A stretch of 11,730 nt of DNA from Candidatus Colwellbacteria bacterium RIFCSPLOWO2_01_FULL_48_10. Lineage in GTDB: Bacteria; Patescibacteriota; Minisyncoccia; UBA6257; Colwellbacteraceae. The notes under the pieces are model-generated. The model searched no databases, was not told where the DNA came from, and worked only from the letters and a program-made list of their open reading frames with translations. The translations under genes and the position numbers were made by a program. The stretch covers positions 1 to 11,730 of the forward strand of contig MHIY01000006.1 of NCBI GenBank assembly GCA_001817755.1. Direction: 5' to 3'. This document shows, one piece after another, positions 6,788 through 11,730 of the stretch (position 1 is the first letter of the stretch; each line of letters starts with the position of its first letter).

Positions 6788-7338
6788 ACGATTTTTTGAA
6801 AAACACGCGAGGCGGGCAATATCTTCGGCTTCCCTTGGCCCAGCTCGTAACAAACCGTTCAGGGCAAGTGCTTTTGGAGGCGGTTATCGCTTTGAGCATT
6901 ATGACAGTCGGGATGCTGGGGATTTTTACTGTGCTTTCTAACTCGATAGGCGCAAGTCGTGTTTCGACTAACCAGGAGATCGCCATTAATCTTGCTGCCG
7001 AGGGCATTGAGGTCGTAAAGAGTATCTTGGATAAAAATGCTTTGCTAGGCGTCGCCTGGAACTTAGGAATGACCGGATGCGGTAACGGATGCAGCGTTCA
7101 GTTCAATAGCCTTGTGCTTGGCTCATCTCAGACTAATCCGCTCAAATTCGATCCGAGTACCGGGTTTTATGGATATTCGAATGGCACGAACACTGTTTTC
7201 AAACGGCAGATGGCGATAATCGGCATACCCCCTGGTTCACCTAGCGAACTCAAGGTTACTTCAACCGTGAGCTGGCTTGACCGCGGCGGCATTCCATTCA
7301 GCATTGTTCTCGAAGACAGATTTTTCGACTGGCGATAG
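6784..7338 (+). CDS. Minor prepilin, PilV-like
   Basis: This 184-residue prepilin has a 27-residue leader ending RSG, then QVLLEAVIALSIMTVGMLGI. Cleavage is predicted after Gly27, and Glu32 is Glu+5. Gln at +1 instead of Phe is a variation seen in minor pilins. The segment NQEIAINLAAEGIEVVKSIL after the helix is typical of PilV-type proteins. Two cysteines (TGCGNGC, residues about 99-103) lie close together. Its start overlaps the preceding stop by 4 nt (ATGA) and no Shine-Dalgarno is present, so it probably depends on coupled translation. It would be a low-abundance pilus subunit processed by PilD. Confidence 0.85.
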   Translation: MNDFLKNTRGGQYLRLPLAQLVTNRSGQVLLEAVIALSIMTVGMLGIFTVLSNSIGASRVSTNQEIAINLAAEGIEVVKSILDKNALLGVAWNLGMTGCGNGCSVQFNSLVLGSSQTNPLKFDPSTGFYGYSNGTNTVFKRQMAIIGIPPGSPSELKVTSTVSWLDRGGIPFSIVLEDRFFDWR

Positions 7339-7369
7339 ATACGCTTAACAAATAGCGCATACGAATAAT

Positions 7370-7894
7370 ATGGAAAATTTCAAATTTCAAATTTCAAATT
7401 TCAAATTGCGGGAAGGCTTTACCATGGGCGAGCTTATTGTCGGCATGTCGCTTTTTCTGGTCGTTATCTCGCTAGCCTCGGGAACTTTTATACAGGGAGT
7501 AAGAAGTCAGAGAAACGTAGTAACTTCGACTTCGGTTACGTCAAACGTGACCCAGACGCTTGAGCGGATCGCAAGAGAAATAAGGACCGCCCGTGATTTC
7601 AACAATTCTACAGCTTCGACCTTGGCTTTTACCAATGCCCGCAATGAAAAAGTGAGTTATACTTTACTTCCAGACAACTCAATCGGTCGGTGCATCGGGC
7701 CCATCACATCGTGTGTTTACACCAAACTCACGGCCGACAAGGTTAAAATTTCGCGGCTTAAGTTCGCTTATTCCGGCATCGGCGAGCCCGATCTGTTGCC
7801 GCCCAGAATAACCATAAGTCTTGGGGTCATCGGCATCAAAGACACAGAGATCAATTTGCAGACAACGGTTGCGGCAAGGGAAATAGGAGGCTAG
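7370..7894 (+). CDS. Minor prepilin, PilW/GspJ-like, with a repeat-built leader
   Basis: This 174-residue prepilin has the signal REG-FTMGELIVGMSLFLVVIS; cleavage falls after Gly16 and Glu21 is Glu+5. After the helix comes QRNVVTSTSVTSNVTQTLER and IAREIRTARDF, the pattern seen in PilW/GspJ minor pilins. The leader (NFKFQISNFKL) is encoded by a 7-nt tandem repeat, CAAATTT, so the reading frame of the whole protein depends on the number of units. There is no Shine-Dalgarno; the bases before the ATG are ACGAATAAT. It lies 31 nt after the PilV-like gene and probably in the same operon. Confidence 0.83.
   Translation: MENFKFQISNFKLREGFTMGELIVGMSLFLVVISLASGTFIQGVRSQRNVVTSTSVTSNVTQTLERIAREIRTARDFNNSTASTLAFTNARNEKVSYTLLPDNSIGRCIGPITSCVYTKLTADKVKISRLKFAYSGIGEPDLLPPRITISLGVIGIKDTEINLQTTVAAREIGG
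7374..7407 (+). repeat. 7-nt tandem repeat (CAAATTT) in a prepilin leader
   Basis: Three exact CAAATTT units (7381-7401) are flanked by AAAATTT (7374-7380) and the partial unit CAAATT (7402-7407). The tract begins 4 nt after the start codon and ends before the prepilin cleavage site. The unit length is not a multiple of three. Confidence 0.9.
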
Positions 7895-7895
7895 C

Positions 7896-7923
7896 ATAGC
7901 TCGATAGACCAGAAGCTCGTTAG
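7896..7923 (+). repeat. 28-nt repeat, copy 2
   Basis: This begins with ATAGCTCGATAG just behind the stop of the PilW-like gene and ends with CAGAAGCTCGTTAG, as in copy 1 (6113-6140). Its first 12 nt are perfectly complementary to CTATCGAGCTAT at 7990-8001 and again at 7998-8009, inside the next gene. GTTAG at its end can also pair with CTAAC at 7931-7935. Confidence 0.8.
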
Positions 7924-7958
7924 TAATTCGCTAACAGGATAATTCAAACAAGACAGGA

Positions 7959-7964
7959 TATAAT
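7959..7964 (+). promoter_or_regulatory. Candidate -10 box (TATAAT) for the PilX-like gene
   Basis: AGGATATAAT is followed by 7 nt (TCATCTC) and the ATG at 7972, the spacing expected if transcription starts at the initiation codon. AGGA at 7955-7958 is 13 nt from the ATG, too far for a normal ribosome binding site, which favours the promoter reading. No -35 was recognised. Confidence 0.45.
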
Positions 7965-7971
7965 TCATCTC

Positions 7972-8358
7972 ATGAATCCCACTAAAGAGCTATCGAGCTA
8001 TCGAGCTATCGAGTTACAATCTAAATCAGGTCAAGCCATGCTGTTGACAGTGATCCTTCTTTCTACGGCCATTCTCGGCGCGACATCACTTGTGGGATTG
8101 TTGATGGTATATGAGCTGCGCTATTCGGGCGATGTGGTCAGTTCTGCTCAGGCAATTTTCGCAGCTGACGCAGGGATAGAATGCGCCTCATACCGGACGT
8201 ATAAAGATACGGCTAAAGTTTGCGGTAGCGTTTCTGCGCCGATTGTTCTTAGCAATGGCGCTACCTATCGTGTCGAATTCATGACTGGATCAGTCGCCCG
8301 TTCTGTTGGCCAATCGAGGAAAACCGCCCGCGCCTTCGAAAAAATACTTGACCAATAG
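7972..8358 (+). CDS. Minor prepilin-like protein, PilX type
   Basis: This 128-residue protein has the leader MNPTKELSSYRAIELQSKSG, then QAMLLTVILLSTAILGATSL. Cleavage is predicted after Gly20. Position +5 is Leu, not Glu, as in PilX/GspK-type subunits that lack the usual Glu. The signature FAADAGIECASYR (about residues 63-75) matches the AADAG-IE motif of PilX-type minor pilins. The leader is encoded by GAGCTATC tandem repeats (7987-8010). The protein is short for a PilX, with a small C-terminal domain containing two cysteines. It is the last pilus gene, 2 nt before ligA. Confidence 0.8.
   Translation: MNPTKELSSYRAIELQSKSGQAMLLTVILLSTAILGATSLVGLLMVYELRYSGDVVSSAQAIFAADAGIECASYRTYKDTAKVCGSVSAPIVLSNGATYRVEFMTGSVARSVGQSRKTARAFEKILDQ
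7987..8010 (+). repeat. Three exact GAGCTATC tandem units in a prepilin leader
   Basis: Three perfect 8-nt units are followed by GAGTTA, five codons after the start. They encode the ELSSYRAIEL part of the leader, ahead of the predicted cleavage site. The unit is not a multiple of three, so loss or gain of one unit would shift the frame. Confidence 0.9.
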
Positions 8359-8360
8359 AC

Positions 8361-10412
8361 ATGATCAAAGGCGAGGCAAAAGAGCGCATCGAAAAGCTCC
8401 GCGCGGAGATAAATCGCTATCGCTACAGCTATCATGTTCTTGATAAGCCGCTTATTTCAGATGAGGCGCTGGATTCGCTTAAGAAAGAGCTTTTCGATCT
8501 GGAGATGCGCCATCCGGAACTCATAACGCCGGATTCGCCCACGCAAAGGGTGGCCGGAGAACCGCTCGCACAGTTCAAGAAAGTTCCGCACGCCGAGCCG
8601 ATGCTGTCTCTTAACGATGTTTTTTCGGAAAGCGACCTCGCTGATTGGCTGGAACGTTTGGAGAATCACCTTAAAACAAAGCTGGATAGGACAGAGTTTT
8701 ATTGCGAGTTGAAGATTGACGGACTGGCAATCGAGCTTGTGTACGAAAACGGCCTGCTCACGCAGGCTTCGACTCGTGGCAACGGGCTTGTCGGTGAAGA
8801 CGTTACCCTGAACATAAGGACCGTAGAGGCCATACCCCTAAAGTTACAAATCTCAAATCCTAAGCTCCAAATTCCAAAGAAATTGGTTATCCGCGGGGAG
8901 GTTTTTATTTCCAGAAAAGAGTTTTCCCGCATCAACCGCGAGCAGACCAAGCTTGGCGAGAAGGTTTATGCGAATCCCAGAAACATCGCCGCGGGCTCGA
9001 TCCGCCAGCTCGATCCGAAGGTCACGGCCGCTCGTAAGTTGGACTCGTTTGCCTATGATATAGTGCTTTCCGAAAGTCCATCGTTTAATTTTAAAACTCA
9101 CGAGGAGAAGCACGCCTTTCTGCACAGTCTTGGATTTAAGACCAACCCAAACAACAAACCCTGCAAGTCTTTGGCCGGAGTTTTGGATATCAGGAACTAT
9201 TGGAATTCTCACCGCGAGAAACTGGATTACGAGATTGATGGCCTGGTTGTGATCGTAAACGACGAGGCGGTTTTCGTCCGGGCTGGCGTGATCGGCAAGG
9301 CTCCGCGCGCGGCCTGCGCTTTTAAGTTTTCACCGAAGGAAGCCACAACGATAGTGAGAGGCATCAAAGTACAGGTGGGGCGCACTGGAGCGCTTACGCC
9401 TGTCGCCGAGCTCGAGCCGGTCTTGGTCGGTGGAATAACCATAACCAACGCCACGCTCCATAACTATGACGAGATACAGAGACTAGGCCTCAAAATTGGA
9501 GACACGGCCATCGTTAGCCGGGCGGGCGACGTGATACCGCAGATCAGAGCGGTTTTGCCGGAACTGCGAACCGGGAAGGAAAAAGAATTCAAAATGCCGG
9601 GAAAATGCCCGGCGGACGGCTCTAAAGTTGTAAAAGACGGCGTGGCCTACCGCTGTTCCAACCAAAATTGCGGAGCCCGTATCCGCGAAAATCTGTATCA
9701 CTTTGTTTCGCGGGGAGCGTATGATATGAGGGGATTGGGGGTCAAGATAATCGACCGTTTTTTGGATGAAGGGTTGATAACCGATGCGGCCGATATTTTC
9801 TCGCTCAAAGAGGGCGATATCGCGTCTCTTGAAAGATTCGGCGAGACTTCGGCGAAGAACATCGTTTCCGAGATCCAGTCCAAGAAAAAGATACCGCTAG
9901 CCAGGTTCATCTATTCTTTGGGCATTCTGCATATTGGCGAAGAAACCTCGGCGCTTCTCGCGCGCGCCGTTTCCGCAAGGATCGGCCCGGGTGAGAGAAA
10001 GGTGTCTCAAACCATAGGCGTTCTTAAAAACATGTCTGTCGAAGATCTTCAAGAAATATCGGATGTCGGGCCGAAAGTTGCCGAGAGCATCCATGCTTGG
10101 TTCAAAGCCGCGGCGAATCTAAGGCTTGCGGAAAAACTCGGGAAGTTTGTTTCGGTCGAGGTCCCCGAGGTCAAGGTTCCGAGTGGAAAACTCTCCGGTA
10201 AGAAGTTCGTGATTACGGGAACGCTTCCGAACTTGTCCCGCGAGGAAGCCAAGGAAAAGATAAAAGCCGAAGGCGGGGAGGTGTCGGAATCGGTAAGCAA
10301 GAAGACAGATTATCTTCTGGCCGGAGAAGAAGCCGGCTCGAAGCTCGTGAAGGCGAAGAAATTGGGGGTGGAGATTATAAACGAGAATAGGCTTATTGAG
10401 ATGCTGGAATAG
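8361..10412 (+). CDS. ligA: NAD-dependent DNA ligase LigA
   Basis: This 683-residue enzyme seals nicks in DNA during replication and repair using NAD+. Domain order is complete: Ia (RYRYSYHVLDKPLISDEALD), an adenylation domain with catalytic Lys118 in KIDG (118-121), an OB fold (FKFSPKEATTIVRGIKVQVG, then TLHNYDEIQRLGLKIGD), a zinc finger (about 416-437), helix-hairpin-helix repeats and a C-terminal BRCT domain (KLSGKKFVITGTLPNLSREE). Length is close to the E. coli enzyme. Two oddities are noted. The zinc finger reads CPADG where most LigA proteins have CPxCG, so Asp419 stands in for one cysteine; the others are C416, C432 and C437. Residues 163-174 look like a small repeat-derived insertion. 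The ATG lies 2 nt after the pilin stop with no Shine-Dalgarno. Confidence 0.97.
   Translation: MIKGEAKERIEKLRAEINRYRYSYHVLDKPLISDEALDSLKKELFDLEMRHPELITPDSPTQRVAGEPLAQFKKVPHAEPMLSLNDVFSESDLADWLERLENHLKTKLDRTEFYCELKIDGLAIELVYENGLLTQASTRGNGLVGEDVTLNIRTVEAIPLKLQISNPKLQIPKKLVIRGEVFISRKEFSRINREQTKLGEKVYANPRNIAAGSIRQLDPKVTAARKLDSFAYDIVLSESPSFNFKTHEEKHAFLHSLGFKTNPNNKPCKSLAGVLDIRNYWNSHREKLDYEIDGLVVIVNDEAVFVRAGVIGKAPRAACAFKFSPKEATTIVRGIKVQVGRTGALTPVAELEPVLVGGITITNATLHNYDEIQRLGLKIGDTAIVSRAGDVIPQIRAVLPELRTGKEKEFKMPGKCPADGSKVVKDGVAYRCSNQNCGARIRENLYHFVSRGAYDMRGLGVKIIDRFLDEGLITDAADIFSLKEGDIASLERFGETSAKNIVSEIQSKKKIPLARFIYSLGILHIGEETSALLARAVSARIGPGERKVSQTIGVLKNMSVEDLQEISDVGPKVAESIHAWFKAAANLRLAEKLGKFVSVEVPEVKVPSGKLSGKKFVITGTLPNLSREEAKEKIKAEGGEVSESVSKKTDYLLAGEEAGSKLVKAKKLGVEIINENRLIEMLE
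8844..8880 (+). repeat. Repeat-like CAAAT segment inside ligA
   Basis: CAAATCTCAAATCC and CTCCAAATTCCAAAG lie in tandem within the adenylation domain and encode QISNPKLQIPKK. The peptide resembles FKFQISNFKL from the 7-nt repeat leader at 7374-7407. The segment sits between PLKL and the conserved VIRGEVF strand. Compared from memory with E. coli LigA, the loop is about four residues longer here. Confidence 0.5.
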
Positions 10413-10523
10413 TTTTTCCCGATAGCCATCAGTTAGCTGATAATTAAGACCAAACAAGCGTTTATATTTTTATATAGCGTCTCGGCTTACACATAATAAA
10501 TACACAAACTCAAATCATGCCTA

Positions 10524-10557
10524 GTTAATTATTTACACGGTCGTGTAGATAATTAAC
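10524..10557. repeat. Long palindrome upstream of the Cas2-like gene (copy 1)
   Basis: The left arm GTTAATTATTTACACGG and the right arm TCGTGTAGATAATTAAC pair at all 17 positions if two G-T wobbles (one at the centre) are allowed. The core is ACGGTCGT. It lies 42 nt before the start codon and its right arm covers the place where a -35 box for the TATAAT at 10569 would sit. It is one of a pair with 11197-11228. It could be an operator, a hairpin or the end of a mobile unit. Confidence 0.9.
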
Positions 10558-10568
10558 AGATAGTACAT

Positions 10569-10574
10569 TATAAT
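10569..10574 (+). promoter_or_regulatory. Candidate -10 box (TATAAT) of the Cas2-like gene
   Basis: A perfect TATAAT lies within the palindrome CATTATAATG, 24 nt before the ATG at 10599. At 17-bp spacing the -35 would be TAGATA (10546-10551), a poor match that falls inside the right arm of the long palindrome. AATGAT (10572-10577) and ATCATT (10585-10590) form a small hairpin in the presumed leader. Confidence 0.45.
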
Positions 10575-10598
10575 GATAGAAAGAATCATTGTAGATTA

Positions 10599-11195
10599 AT
10601 GTTGGATAGAGCTAAGAGGGGAGAATTGATGCGGAAAGTCTTGGAGATGGCCTCAGAGGTTGCTCTTGATTCCGTATCCATGTTCGCGGCAATTATGACA
10701 TCAGGTTATAGCGCCTCCTACGGGAAGTTAATGAGAGACGCAGAAGCGATACGTGGGAATTTTGACTCGTTGATTTCTCAGGACCCAGGGGCCGTGAAAA
10801 GAAAAAAACGTTCATTTAAGGTTTTGCTGAGTAATCTTAAGAGAGATAGACTTATCGAGAATAAGGCCGGTAGGCTCAAGATAACAATATTGGGTCGGAA
10901 AAAACTCAGCGGGTTAAAAGAAGGGTTGCCGAATACTGTTTACGAGTTCGATAAGGGTGACAATAAGAATATGAAAATATTTATGTTTGATATTTTGGAG
11001 AAGGAAAGAGGCAAGAGAGATTGGTTGCGCCGTAAACTTATAGAATTAGAATTCAAGCCAGTCCAGAAGAGTGTTTTTGTGGGTAAGCAATCCTTACCGC
11101 AAGCATTCGTGGAAGATATGCGCAAGCTTAAACTATTAGATTATGTCGATATTCTCGAGATTACCAAGAGTGGGTCGCTGAGGGAACTGATTTAG
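10599..11195 (+). CDS. PaaX-type wHTH / Cas2-like domain protein
   Basis: This is a 198-residue protein. The N-terminal half has RAKRGELMRKVLEM and a winged-helix-like region (about 66-105: SFKVLLSNLKRDRLIENKAG). The C-terminal half (about 124-198) has a Cas2-like ferredoxin fold: IFMFDILEKERGKRDWLRRK, then KPVQKSVFVGKQSLP and LLDYVDILEITKSGSL. Asp131 in FDI is where Cas2 has its first-strand Asp. Such proteins are often labelled Cas2 in CPR genomes, but there is no CRISPR array, cas1 or effector here, and the wHTH plus Cas2-like architecture is that of PaaX regulators. DNA binding is inferred; the target and any nuclease activity are unknown. ATG 10629 (residue 11) has a better ribosome site (AGGGGAG, 5-nt spacer), so a 188-residue form is possible. 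By eye it is AT-richer than its neighbours. Palindromes flank it on both sides. Confidence 0.82.
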   Translation: MLDRAKRGELMRKVLEMASEVALDSVSMFAAIMTSGYSASYGKLMRDAEAIRGNFDSLISQDPGAVKRKKRSFKVLLSNLKRDRLIENKAGRLKITILGRKKLSGLKEGLPNTVYEFDKGDNKNMKIFMFDILEKERGKRDWLRRKLIELEFKPVQKSVFVGKQSLPQAFVEDMRKLKLLDYVDILEITKSGSLRELI

Positions 11196-11196
11196 G

Positions 11197-11228
11197 TTAA
11201 TTATCTCAACGGTCGTTGAGATAATTAA
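11197..11228. repeat. Long palindrome downstream of the Cas2-like gene (copy 2)
   Basis: The left arm TTAATTATCTCAACGG and the right arm TCGTTGAGATAATTAA are perfectly complementary except for the central G-T. It begins one base after the stop codon of the Cas2-like gene. It shares the ACGGTCGT core and TTAATTAT/ATAATTAA ends with copy 1 (10524-10557). It could serve as a transcript-end hairpin, but no long T-run follows. Confidence 0.9.
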
Positions 11229-11279
11229 TTTATGGTTTTTAGGTTCTTCTAACTTATATCTAGGTTTTGATGCGAGTAG

Positions 11280-11297
11280 AAACGGGCCGTTGTTTTT
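11280..11297 (+). terminator. Weak terminator candidate in the convergent spacer
   Basis: AACGG and CCGTT flank a single G (11281-11291) and are followed by GTTTTTG on the plus strand. The stem is short and the loop would open to 3 nt, so termination strength is doubtful. Placement behind the Cas2-like gene is appropriate. Confidence 0.25.
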
Positions 11298-11319
11298 GTA
11301 TCTTATGCCAGCAATGAAT

Positions 11320-11369
11320 AACCCGCAGTGTTTTCGCCGGTGTGTGATGGTGGCGATATCCTGCGGGTT
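11320..11369. other. Two-stage stem-loop between convergent genes
   Basis: AACCCGCAG (11320-11328) is perfectly complementary to CTGCGGGTT (11361-11369). Nested inside, TCGCC (11334-11338) pairs with GGCGA (11352-11356), separated from the outer stem by a small internal loop. A further hairpin follows at once, GGTGT-TGTG-ACACC (11370-11383). There is no U-run on either strand. It may be the shared 3' end of the two convergent genes or a structured RNA. No known family was recognised. Confidence 0.6.
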
Positions 11370-11404
11370 GGTGTTGTGACACCGAGGGGCTAAGAAGGAA
11401 CTGG

Positions 11405-11623
11405 TTATGCATCAAATGCGTCAGGCTGATCATCTCGATGGTGCGGTAGCAAGTCGAAGAGGAAGATCTTGCTTACTGGTAACATCGCAATACTTGTGAC
11501 GAAGAGAATCTTTGTCCATAGATCATGGTTCCCTGCCTGTTGAAGCAAAAGCGCTGTCACTCCTCCGACGATACCGGCTCCGAGAATCGCCAGACCGATC
11601 CAGATAGATGTTTGTCTTTGCAT
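11405..11623 (-). CDS. Small two-helix membrane protein, function unknown
   Basis: The 72-residue product has a short basic start (MQRQ), then two clear hydrophobic segments, about residues 7-29 (IWIGLAILGAGIVGGVTALL) and 37-58 (WTKILFVTSIAMLPVSKIFL), and a charged tail HHRDDQPDAFDA. The loop between them is QAGNHDL. The ATG is preceded by GGGAGGT with 7 nt spacing, the best ribosome binding site in the window, and candidate promoter elements lie further upstream. I do not recognise the family. It is convergent with the Cas2-like gene and is not part of the pilus block. Its strong Shine-Dalgarno and membrane topology argue that it is a real gene despite its size. Confidence 0.65.
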   Translation of the reverse strand: MQRQTSIWIGLAILGAGIVGGVTALLLQQAGNHDLWTKILFVTSIAMLPVSKIFLFDLLPHHRDDQPDAFDA

Positions 11624-11644
11624 TTAATCTACCTCCCATAGGGT

Positions 11645-11674
11645 AACATATCTAATCTAGATTGTCAAACTCAA
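11645..11674 (-). promoter_or_regulatory. Candidate promoter of the small membrane protein
   Basis: On the minus strand TTGAGT (11674-11669), an 18-bp spacer and TATGTT (11650-11645) give a plausible promoter with a short leader carrying the GGGAGGT site. TTGACA (11668-11663) is a perfect -35, but its 17-bp partner is only TACCCT (11645-11640), which would put the start inside the ribosome site. The palindrome AATCTAGATT (11654-11663) lies between the boxes. Confidence 0.35.
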
Positions 11675-11730
11675 CACTGGCACATTCAACCTTCAAGTGC
11701 ACCACTCAGGGTTTCTAATGGGGTGCGGTA

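Noticed and set aside
10119..10457. 112-codon minus-strand frame over the 3' end of ligA
   Set aside because: It is a shadow of the BRCT coding region, with no ribosome site and no recognisable domain.
10599..11195. Reading the Cas2-like gene as part of a CRISPR-Cas system
   Set aside because: No direct-repeat and spacer array, cas1, cas4 or effector gene is present, and the N-terminal wHTH region is that of PaaX-type regulators.
11197..11228. Calling palindrome copy 2 simply a rho-independent terminator
   Set aside because: The stem is AT-rich at its base, no T-run follows, and the same structure occurs upstream of the promoter, where a terminator for this gene would make no sense.
11407..11499. 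30-codon plus-strand frame with a good AAGGA site 7 nt before its ATG
   Set aside because: It is antisense to the better supported membrane protein gene, its product has no recognisable features, and a single AAGGA match can be chance. It deserves a look only if RNA data show plus-strand signal.
11686..11730. Minus-strand open frame entering from the right edge and ending PLETLSGALEG
   Set aside because: It could be the C-terminus of a gene upstream of the small membrane protein, but only 14 codons are visible and nothing confirms coding.

Overview
The window looks like a chromosomal piece of a Candidate Phyla Radiation bacterium (Patescibacteria, probably Parcubacteria-like). The reasons are a compact one-strand type IV pilus cluster with several short minor prepilins, very few Shine-Dalgarno sequences, AT-rich and short-unit repeats scattered through the spacers, and a wHTH/Cas2-like (PaaX-type) protein of a kind common in these genomes. 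UGA is used as a stop (for example at 6785-6787), so the UGA-recoding CPR lineages are unlikely. The taxonomic call is an inference from gene content and was not tested.

Layout. 1-159 is the C-terminus of a gene entering from the left, probably a pilus alignment protein (PilO/PilP-like). 315-8358 is the pilus block: pilB (extension ATPase), pilT (retraction ATPase), pilC (platform protein), a major-type prepilin, pilD (prepilin peptidase), then four minor prepilin-like genes of FimT/GspH, PilV, PilW and PilX types. 8361-10412 is ligA (NAD-dependent DNA ligase), starting 2 nt after the last minor pilin. 10599-11195 encodes a PaaX/Cas2-like protein. A structured convergent spacer follows, then a small two-helix membrane protein on the minus strand (11405-11623).

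The pilus genes form a full working set: PilD trims and methylates the prepilins, PilB and PilT drive extension and retraction through PilC, and the minor prepilins would prime or cap the fibre. No secretin or PilM/PilN is visible; these would lie to the left, if present.

Two features go beyond routine annotation. First, the Cas2-like gene is bracketed by two 32-bp near-perfect palindromes. They share an identical core and outer arms but differ at three stem positions in ways that keep the pairing. Second, a GAGCTATC-type 8-nt repeat family brackets three pilus spacers as inverted arms and runs into the coding leaders of two minor prepilins, while a third prepilin leader is built on a 7-nt tandem repeat. 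Because neither unit is a multiple of three, gain or loss of a unit would switch the gene frame. No CRISPR array, tRNA, rRNA or recognisable transposase was seen.
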